Positions 58,260-64,000 of a DNA stretch of 64,000 nt are shown here, piece after piece. The translations under genes were made by a program, and so were the position numbers. The number at the start of each line of letters is the position of its first letter. Within the stretch, counting starts at the first letter, position 1. Source of the stretch: Saccharopolyspora thermophila (GTDB taxonomy: Bacteria > Actinomycetota > Actinomycetes > Mycobacteriales > Pseudonocardiaceae); assembly GCF_014646075.1 (NCBI RefSeq), contig NZ_BMMT01000014.1:62001-126000 (forward strand). The letters run 5' to 3'. The notes beneath the pieces were generated by a model that did not search any database, was not told where the DNA came from, and saw only the letters and a program-made list of their open reading frames with translations.

Positions 58260-58853
58260 GTGACCGCCGCACCATCTCCCCGTTGTGACCGGATCACCGA
58301 GCTGACCAGCGACCAGCTCCGGGCACGACTCGCCGAGGCCCTCCAGGTCTACGTGACCGCGATGGGATACCCGCCCTCCACCGCCCAGCAGCGCGCCCCG
58401 ATGTGGTCGGCGCACATGCTGCGCGCGGGCTGGCGGTGCATCGGCGCGTTCAGCGACCAGGACGAGCTGATCGGCATCGGCTACGGCTACCTCGGCGCTC
58501 CCGGCCAGTGGTGGCACGAACAGGTCCAGCGCGGCCTGCTGCGGACCGTCGGGAACACCGGGGACTGGCTCGACGACTACTTCGAACTGACCGAGCTGCA
58601 CGTGCACCCGGCCAGCCAGGGCGGCGGGCTCGGCGAGGAGATACTGCGCCGCCTGCTGGCGGGCGCTCCGGGCGCCAAGGTCCTGCTGTCGACCCCGGAG
58701 GGCCCCACGCGGGCGTGGCGCCTGTACCGCCGGGTCGGCTTCACCGACGTGCTGCGCAACTACCGCTTCGCCGGCGATCCGCGCCCGTTCGCCGTCCTCG
58801 GCCGCCCACTCCCCCTGGACCCCCCGCAGCCGCCGAGCCACCGGACCCACTGA
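58260..58853 (+). CDS. GNAT-family acetyltransferase (Rv2170-like position)
   Basis: The 197-residue protein has a GNAT fold with the conserved LTELHVHPASQGGGLGEEILRRLL acetyl-CoA segment and TPEGPTRAWRLYRRVGF, typical of actinobacterial GNATs with a long N-terminus. By gene order (GNAT, LppM-like, MetF, polyprenyl synthase) it corresponds to mycobacterial Rv2170, reported as a lysine acetyltransferase. The substrate here is not certain. Confidence 0.85.
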   Translation: MTAAPSPRCDRITELTSDQLRARLAEALQVYVTAMGYPPSTAQQRAPMWSAHMLRAGWRCIGAFSDQDELIGIGYGYLGAPGQWWHEQVQRGLLRTVGNTGDWLDDYFELTELHVHPASQGGGLGEEILRRLLAGAPGAKVLLSTPEGPTRAWRLYRRVGFTDVLRNYRFAGDPRPFAVLGRPLPLDPPQPPSHRTH

Positions 58854-58922
58854 GGCAACCGCTTTCACCGACGAGGTGGAGCAGGCGCTCGACATCACCG
58901 CCGCCCACGGCGGCTGAGCGGT

Positions 58923-58959
58923 CCGGGCGGGGCGCCGCCCCTGGCGGAACCCCGCCCGG
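58923..58959. terminator. Terminator between GNAT and DUF885 genes
   Basis: CCGGGCGGGG (58923-58932) and CCCCGCCCGG (58950-58959) form a perfect 10-bp stem with a 17-nt loop in the convergent gap. Confidence 0.75.
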
Positions 58960-58963
58960 CGCG

Positions 58964-60646
58964 TCACAGCAGGGCCAGCTGCTCGCGGAGCGTGTCCAGC
59001 CCCATCCCGCCCATCTTCAGGGCCTTCGTGTGGAAGTCCTTCACGTCGAAGGCCGCGCCGTGGCGTTGCCGGGCCTCGTCCCGCGCCGCCCGCCACAGGC
59101 GCTCGCCGAGCTTGTACGAGGGGGCCTGCCCCGGCCAGCCCAGGTAGCGGTCGATCTCGTCGCGGACCTGCGCCGGGTCGGTCACCGTGCGGGTCAGCAT
59201 GAACTCCAGGCCCAGCTCCGGCGTCCAGCGCTCGCCCTCGTGGAAACCGGTTCCGGCCGGGATCTCCAGCTCCAGGTGCATACCGATGTCCACCACCACG
59301 CGCGCGGCGCGGAACAGCTGGTCGTTGAGCATGCCCAGCAGGTTGCCGTCATCCTCCAGGTAGCCCAGCTCGCGCATCAGGCGCTCGGCGTAGAGCGCCC
59401 AGCCCTCGCCGTGGCCGGACACGAAGCAGGCCAGGCGCTGGAACTTGTTCAACCGTTCGGCCTCGTGCACCGCGGTCGCCACCTGCAGGTGGTGGCCCGG
59501 CACTCCCTCGTGGTAGACGGTGGAGACTTCACGCCAGGTCGGGAAGTCCTCCCTGTCCGCGGGCACCGACCACCACATCCGGCCAGGCCGGGAGAAGTCG
59601 TCGGTCGGGCCGGTGTAGTACGCCCCGACACCGCCGCCGGGCGGGGCGATCCGGCACTCCAACCGCATCAGCGGGTCGGGGATCTCGAAGTGCGTGCCGC
59701 GTAGGTCCTGCAACGCCTGGTCGGACAGCTGCTGCATCCACTCCTGGAACGCGTCCTGGCCGTGCACCTGGTAGCGCGGGTCGGCGTCCAGCGCCTCGGC
59801 GGCCTCGGCCAGCGAGGCACCGGGCCTGATCCGGTTCGCGATCTGCTTCATCTCGGCCTCGATGCTGGTGAACTCCGCCCAGCCCCACTCGTATGCCTCG
59901 CGCAGGTCCAGCCGCGCGCCGGTGAAGTACCGCGACCACAGCCGGTACCGCTCCTCTCCCACGGCGTCCTTCGCCGGGGCCTTCGGCAGCAGCTCGCCAC
60001 GCAGGAAGTCGGCCAGCCCGGCGTAGGCGGCGGCCGCCGCCTCGGCCGCCGTGTCGAGTTCGCTGCGCAGCGAGTCGTCGACGCCCTCGGCACGGGCGAC
60101 CAGCGACGCGAAGAACGACGACTGCCCGCCGCGACCCGACCAGGTGTCGCACTGCTCGGCGACCTTGCGGACCTGCCGGGCCGCCGAGACGTTGCCGCCC
60201 GCGGCCGCCGCCAACAGGCCGGCGCGCAGGCTGCGCACCGACTCCGGCACCGCCGCCAGACGGCGCGCTAGGGTGCGCCAGTGCTCCGGGGTCTCGATCG
60301 GCATCAGGTCGAAGACCTGGCGAAGCTCCTGCACCGGGCTGGCGATGACGTTCAGCGACGCCATGTCGGCACCAACCTCGTGCAGCTCCAGGTCCAGCCC
60401 GACGCGTTCGGCGAACACCGCCTGCGCGATCCGCTCCGAGTCGTCACGCGGCTCTGCGGCCCGCACCGCCGCCAGGCTGCGGCGGGCCAGCTCGGCGCGC
60501 GCCTGGTACCCGTCCGGCGAGTAGTCGGTCAGCTCGTGGTCGTGACCGGGCACCCCCAGGTAGGTGGCGGCGACCGGGTCGAGCGCGACCAGCTCGTCGA
60601 CGAACCGGTCGCTGATCTCGTGCACTCCGTTGTGGTCAACTCCCAT
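58964..60646 (-). CDS. DUF885 family putative zinc peptidase
   Basis: The 560-residue protein is a mostly helical DUF885 member. It carries the family's HExxxGHH-like motif (YHEGVPGHHLQ) and a downstream Glu region (SGHGEGWALYAERL), consistent with a metallopeptidase fold. No signal peptide is seen, so it is probably cytosolic; the substrate is unknown. A TAGCGT -10-like element lies 7 bp before ATG 60646, suggesting leaderless translation; GTG 60655 is an alternative start. Confidence 0.87.
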   Translation of the reverse strand: MGVDHNGVHEISDRFVDELVALDPVAATYLGVPGHDHELTDYSPDGYQARAELARRSLAAVRAAEPRDDSERIAQAVFAERVGLDLELHEVGADMASLNVIASPVQELRQVFDLMPIETPEHWRTLARRLAAVPESVRSLRAGLLAAAAGGNVSAARQVRKVAEQCDTWSGRGGQSSFFASLVARAEGVDDSLRSELDTAAEAAAAAYAGLADFLRGELLPKAPAKDAVGEERYRLWSRYFTGARLDLREAYEWGWAEFTSIEAEMKQIANRIRPGASLAEAAEALDADPRYQVHGQDAFQEWMQQLSDQALQDLRGTHFEIPDPLMRLECRIAPPGGGVGAYYTGPTDDFSRPGRMWWSVPADREDFPTWREVSTVYHEGVPGHHLQVATAVHEAERLNKFQRLACFVSGHGEGWALYAERLMRELGYLEDDGNLLGMLNDQLFRAARVVVDIGMHLELEIPAGTGFHEGERWTPELGLEFMLTRTVTDPAQVRDEIDRYLGWPGQAPSYKLGERLWRAARDEARQRHGAAFDVKDFHTKALKMGGMGLDTLREQLALL

Positions 60647-60730
60647 GGGCGCCACGCTATCGCGCCCGGACTACGGCGATGGAGGCATCGCGATCGGCGA
60701 AAGGGGCCTCGAGGTGGGAAGATCGCCGGG

Positions 60731-61399
60731 GTGGAGGGACAGACACCGCGCCGCCGCGCCGCCCTGCTGATGGTGCTGTTCAGCGTGCTCGGCACGCTGC
60801 TCAGCGGCTGCCTGCACGTCAACGCGTCGCTGAACATCTCCGGGGAGGACCTGGTCTCCGGCGAGGTCCTGGTGTCCACCCAGACGGCCGACGGGCAGGT
60901 CCCGTTCCGGCTGCGCCCGCCGGAGCAGCTGGCCGACCGGGTGCGGGTCACCCCGTACCAGAACGCGGACCGGGTGGGCTCCCACCTGTCGTTCCACGAC
61001 CTGACCTTCCCGGAGGTCGGGCAGCTGGCGGAGGCGATGAGCCCGTCGGACTCCCGCTACCAGGTGCATCTGTCCCGGTCCGGTTCGCTCGTGACCTTCG
61101 ACGGCGACGCCGACCTGACGCCGCTGGCCAACACCGACTCCGGTGTCGAGATCAAGATCAGCGCCCCCGGCGAGATCACCAACACCAACGGTCAGGAGAG
61201 CGCCGGGACGGTGTCCTGGGTACTGCAGCCCGGCGAGGTCACCGAGCTGTCGGCGACCTACCAGTTCGCGGATGCCGCGGCCAGCGACTGGATCGGCTGG
61301 GCCCTGCTCCTGGGCGGCCTCGTGCTGGCGTCGGCGCTGCTGGTGGCCCTGCTGGCGCTGCGCGCGCATCTGCGCAGCCGGGCCGACGAGCTCGTGTGA
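60731..61399 (+). CDS. LppM-like lipoprotein with C-terminal membrane helix
   Basis: The 222-residue protein has a basic N-terminus (TPRRRAALL), a hydrophobic stretch and lipobox LSGC (Cys27). A beta-rich domain with the ISGEDLVSGEVLVST motif follows, then one C-terminal transmembrane helix (about 187-209) and a basic tail. This matches the LppM (DUF3153-like) family, which in Mycobacterium tuberculosis (Rv2171) affects phagosome function. It has the same neighbour, metF, here convergent with a 3-bp gap between the stops. Confidence 0.85.
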   Translation: MEGQTPRRRAALLMVLFSVLGTLLSGCLHVNASLNISGEDLVSGEVLVSTQTADGQVPFRLRPPEQLADRVRVTPYQNADRVGSHLSFHDLTFPEVGQLAEAMSPSDSRYQVHLSRSGSLVTFDGDADLTPLANTDSGVEIKISAPGEITNTNGQESAGTVSWVLQPGEVTELSATYQFADAAASDWIGWALLLGGLVLASALLVALLALRAHLRSRADELV

Positions 61400-61402
61400 C
61401 GC

Positions 61403-62272
61403 TCACAGACCGAGGTTGGCCACCACCTGGCGGGTCGCTTTGGAACGGTTGAGCGTGTAGAAGTGCAGCGCCGGCACGCCCTCGTCGATCAGGCGCGCGC
61501 ACAGGCCGGTGATCAGATCCACCCCGGCCGCGCGGAAGCCCGCCGGGTCGTCGGCCAGCGGCATCAGCCGGTTGGTCACCTCGGGCGGCACCGGCACCCC
61601 GGCGAGCTCGCCGAACTTGGCCAGCACCCGCGGGGTGGTGATCGGCATGACGCCGGGCAGCAGCGGGACGTCGCAGCCCCGCGCCGCCATCCGGTCGCGC
61701 AACCGCAGGAAGTGCTCCGGATCCAGGAACAGCTGGGCGATGGCGAACCCGGCGCCCGCGCGGATCTTGCGCACCAGGAACTCCACGTCGGTCTCCAGGT
61801 CCGGGGAGCGCGGGTGGCCGTGCGGGAACGCCGCCACGCCCACGCAGAAGTCGCCGAGCTCCCGGATCAGCCGCACCAGTTCCTCGGCGTAGGTCAGGCC
61901 CTCGGGGTGGCGGATCCACTCGCCGTTGGGGTCGCCCGGCGGGTCGCCGCGCACCGCGAGCACGTTGTGCACGCCGCAGGCCGCGTACCAGCCGATGACG
62001 TTGCGCAGCTCCGCGACCGAGTGATCCACCGCGGTCAGGTGCGCCATCGGCGTCAGCGTGGTCTCCTGCGCGATCCGGCCGGTGGTGCGAATGGTGCGGT
62101 CGCGGCTGGACCCGCCCGCGCCGTAGGTGACCGAGACGAACGCAGGGTCCAGTGGTTCCAGCTCCCGCACGGCCCGCCAGAGGATGCGCTCCTCCTCGTC
62201 GCCGCGCGGCGGGAAGAACTCCACCGAGAACCTCGTGCGCTCGGCGTTCAGCCGGTCCACCACCGCAGTCAT
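61403..62272 (-). CDS. metF: 5,10-methylenetetrahydrofolate reductase
   Basis: The 289-residue TIM-barrel flavoenzyme reduces methylene-THF to methyl-THF for methionine synthesis. Family marks are FSVEFFPPRG, VSVTYGAGGSSR, NVLAVRGDPP and a C-terminal LHFYTLNRS. It is of the short bacterial type. A TATGCT -10-like element (minus strand, 62285-62280) lies 7 bp before the ATG, so the mRNA is probably leaderless. An in-frame ATG at 62284 lies inside that element and is unlikely. Confidence 0.95.
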   Translation of the reverse strand: MTAVVDRLNAERTRFSVEFFPPRGDEEERILWRAVRELEPLDPAFVSVTYGAGGSSRDRTIRTTGRIAQETTLTPMAHLTAVDHSVAELRNVIGWYAACGVHNVLAVRGDPPGDPNGEWIRHPEGLTYAEELVRLIRELGDFCVGVAAFPHGHPRSPDLETDVEFLVRKIRAGAGFAIAQLFLDPEHFLRLRDRMAARGCDVPLLPGVMPITTPRVLAKFGELAGVPVPPEVTNRLMPLADDPAGFRAAGVDLITGLCARLIDEGVPALHFYTLNRSKATRQVVANLGL

Positions 62273-62383
62273 GGCACCCAGCATAGGGATTCGGCGGCTA
62301 CGCTCCGGAGTCTTCCCAGAGGCTGGGAGGCCGCCCGGTGGCCCCGCCAGTCGCAATCCGACGGCATCACGGAGGATGGAGGT

Positions 62384-63511
62384 GTGCCACCGATTCACCC
62401 CGTCGCCGTGCGAGCAACCGACAAGGACGTCGTCGTGGAGCGCGACCTGCCAGGCCAGGTACAGCAGACGCTGAGCGAGTTCCTGCAGGACCGCCGCGCC
62501 GAGGCCGCCGACCTGAATCCGGCGTTCGCGGCCGCCGTGGCGGAGCTGGCCGGGTTCGTGCTCGGCGGCGGAAAGCGGATCCGGCCCACCTTCGCCTGGT
62601 GGGGCTGGCGCGCCGCCGGTGGCGTCCCCGACGGTCCGGCGGCGACGGCGATGCTGCGCGCGGCCAGTGCGCTCGAGCTGCTGCAGGCGTGCGCGCTGGT
62701 GCATGACGACCTGATCGACGACTCCGACACCCGGCGCGGCAAGCCGACCGTGCACCGCAGGTTCGAGCAGGTGCACCAGGAGTCCGGGTTCGCCGGCGAC
62801 GCGGCCCAGTTCGGCATGGCCGCCGCGGTCCTGCTGGGCGACCTGGCGCTGTCCTGGGCCGACGACATGTTCCACACCGCCGGGATCGAGCCCCGCGCGC
62901 TGGCCCGGGCGCTGCGCCCGTGGCGCGCCATGCGCACCGAGGTGCTCGCCGGCCAGTACCTGGACGTGGTCGGCCAGTACCGGGCCGACGAGACCCCGCA
63001 GGCCGCGTTGCGGATCTGTCAGCTGAAATCCGCCTCCTACACGGTGCAGCGCCCGCTGGAGCTGGGTGCGGAGGTCGCCGAGGCCGGCCAGGAGGCGTTG
63101 CAGGCGCTGCGCCGCTTCGGGTCCGACATCGGGGTCGCCTTCCAGCTGCGCGACGACCTGCTCGGCGTGTTCGGCGACCCGGCGGTGACCGGCAAACCCG
63201 CCGGCGACGACCTGCGCGAGGGCAAGCGGACGGTGCTGGTCGCCGAGGCCGTGGCCGCCGCCCGCGAGCGGGGCGACCAGGCGGCGCTGGACCTGCTGCG
63301 CGGGGTGCTGGGCGATCCGGAACTCGACGAGGAGCGGGTCGAGCAGGCGCGTGGCGTGCTCATCGAACTGGGTGCGGTGGCCGCCGTGGAGCAGCGGATC
63401 ACCGAGCTGACCGGCTCGGCCATGCTGGCGCTGCACGCCGCGGGGCTGGCCGAACCCGCCGCGACGCGGCTGGCGGAACTGGCCATCGCGGTCACCGACC
63501 GCACGCGCTGA
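62384..63511 (+). CDS. Polyprenyl (probably geranylgeranyl) diphosphate synthase
   Basis: The 375-residue all-helical prenyltransferase has the first Asp-rich motif DDLID (108-112, DDLIDDSDTRRG) and the second DDLLGVFGD (257-265), plus GGGKRIRP near 61-68. Residues just before the first motif (C103, A104) are small, consistent with a product of C20 or longer rather than C15. It is immediately followed by a phytoene desaturase (1-bp TGATG overlap), so it likely makes GGPP for carotenoids. The start is GTG 62384 with GGAGG eight bases upstream. Confidence 0.92.
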   Translation: MPPIHPVAVRATDKDVVVERDLPGQVQQTLSEFLQDRRAEAADLNPAFAAAVAELAGFVLGGGKRIRPTFAWWGWRAAGGVPDGPAATAMLRAASALELLQACALVHDDLIDDSDTRRGKPTVHRRFEQVHQESGFAGDAAQFGMAAAVLLGDLALSWADDMFHTAGIEPRALARALRPWRAMRTEVLAGQYLDVVGQYRADETPQAALRICQLKSASYTVQRPLELGAEVAEAGQEALQALRRFGSDIGVAFQLRDDLLGVFGDPAVTGKPAGDDLREGKRTVLVAEAVAAARERGDQAALDLLRGVLGDPELDEERVEQARGVLIELGAVAAVEQRITELTGSAMLALHAAGLAEPAATRLAELAIAVTDRTR

Positions 63512-64000
63512 TGCGGACCGTCGTCGGCCGCACCGACCGCGTGGTGGTCGTGGGCGCCGGGCTCGCCGGACTGGCCGCCGCCCTGCACCTGGCCGGCGCG
63601 GGACGGCAGGTAATCGTGGTCGAGCGTGCCGCCGTGCCAGGCGGGCGCGCGGGCGTCCGCGAACTGGCCGGGTACCGCATCGACACCGGCCCCACCGTGC
63701 TGACCATGCCGGAGCTGGTCGACGAGGCCCTGCACGCGGTCGGTGACTCGCTGGCCGAACGCCTGGACCTGCTGCCGCTACACCCGGCCTACCAGGCCCG
63801 GTTCGCCGACGGGTCGGTGCTGGACGTGCACACCGACGCCGCCGCCATGGAACAGGAGGTGCGGCGGTTCGCCGGGCCGGCGGAAGCCACCGGGTACCGG
63901 GGGTTGCGGCGCTGGTTGACCGCGGTGTACCGGGCGGAGATGCACCGGTTCATCGACGCGAACTTCGACTCGCCGCTGGACCTGGTTTCCCCGGAGCTGG
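63511..64000 (+). CDS. crtI: Phytoene desaturase-like FAD oxidoreductase, 3'-truncated by window end
   Basis: The first 163 codons read MRTVVGRTDRVVVVGAG, giving the dinucleotide fold VVGAGLAGLAAALHLAGAG and PGGRAGV, then DTGPTVLTMPEL. These are the hallmarks of CrtI-type carotenoid desaturases/isomerases, which use FAD to desaturate phytoene to lycopene. The ATG overlaps the stop of the polyprenyl diphosphate synthase gene, pointing to a carotenoid operon that continues beyond the window. A related crt oxidoreductase cannot be excluded without the C-terminus. Confidence 0.85.
   Translation, partial: MRTVVGRTDRVVVVGAGLAGLAAALHLAGAGRQVIVVERAAVPGGRAGVRELAGYRIDTGPTVLTMPELVDEALHAVGDSLAERLDLLPLHPAYQARFADGSVLDVHTDAAAMEQEVRRFAGPAEATGYRGLRRWLTAVYRAEMHRFIDANFDSPLDLVSPEL

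Noticed and set aside
58855-58920. Short in-frame stretch reading like a protein C-terminus (TDEVEQALDITAAHGG) after the GNAT stop
   Set aside because: About 20 residues with no start codon context or family match; it may be a gene remnant but cannot be supported.

Overview
The window is GC-rich chromosomal DNA from an actinomycete. Strong G/C bias at third codon positions, many GTG starts, 4-bp stop/start overlaps (ATGA, GTGA), a mycothiol-type isomerase family gene, class II ribonucleotide reductase with NrdR, IdeR and a gluABCD operon next to recA/recX all fit this. The gene order resembles the sigB-ideR-nrdR-lexA-hflX-dapF-miaA-miaB-recX-recA block of Mycobacterium, but without the RecA intein. 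A member of the Pseudonocardiaceae (Saccharopolyspora/Amycolatopsis-like) is my best guess; this is inference, not a search result. I see no rRNA, tRNA, CRISPR array, insertion sequence or prophage.

Layout. 1-5.4 kb: truncated methyltransferase, dtd, sigB behind a SigH/SigR-type promoter, a tyrosine phosphatase and class I fumarase. 5.5-12.1 kb (mostly minus strand): a lipoprotein, an alpha/beta hydrolase, then a sulfurtransferase, an AcuC-type deacetylase and a GNAT/acyl-CoA-synthetase protein acyltransferase in series. 12.2-15.1 kb: ideR translationally coupled to galK, then galE. 15.2-21 kb: DUF4192 protein, secreted Xaa-Pro dipeptidyl-peptidase, small membrane protein, NAD(P)-binding protein and a methyltransferase. 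21.2-26.1 kb: nrdR-nrdJ, and the SOS regulator lexA divergent from a small membrane protein with three SOS boxes between them. 26.1-35 kb: a secreted protein, hflX, dapF, miaA, a LigB-like protein, a DUF349 protein, a membrane protein and miaB. 35.2-38.5 kb: the glutamate ABC transporter gluABCD. 38.5-45.7 kb: an FAD monooxygenase/TetR pair sharing two identical operators, an internally shortened solute-binding lipoprotein, the Entner-Doudoroff pair edd-eda and a secreted polysaccharide deacetylase. 45.8-49.6 kb: a HAD hydrolase, recX, recA (with SOS box), DUF4383, DUF3046 and a tiny membrane protein. 49.6-58.2 kb: a membrane-anchored Hsp70-like ATPase divergent from lhr, then a minus-strand operon (HEPN protein, mycothiol-dependent isomerase-like protein, GNAT) behind a perfect SOS box. 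58.2-64 kb: a block resembling mycobacterial Rv2170-Rv2173 (GNAT, DUF885 peptidase, LppM-like lipoprotein, MetF, polyprenyl diphosphate synthase), ending in a phytoene desaturase cut by the window end.

Most genes are housekeeping: DNA repair, iron control, dNTP supply, tRNA modification, cell-wall precursor and central carbon metabolism. The most notable signals are regulatory or architectural. The LexA boxes tie lexA, a small membrane protein, recA and, less expectedly, the HEPN/isomerase/GNAT operon into one predicted SOS regulon. The Hsp70 nucleotide-binding domain is built as a transmembrane protein with an extracytoplasmic Cys-containing domain. The lysine acyltransferase and deacetylase are directly adjacent. 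One solute-binding lipoprotein lacks its whole second lobe. Many convergent gene pairs are separated by clean inverted repeats that probably act as terminators.
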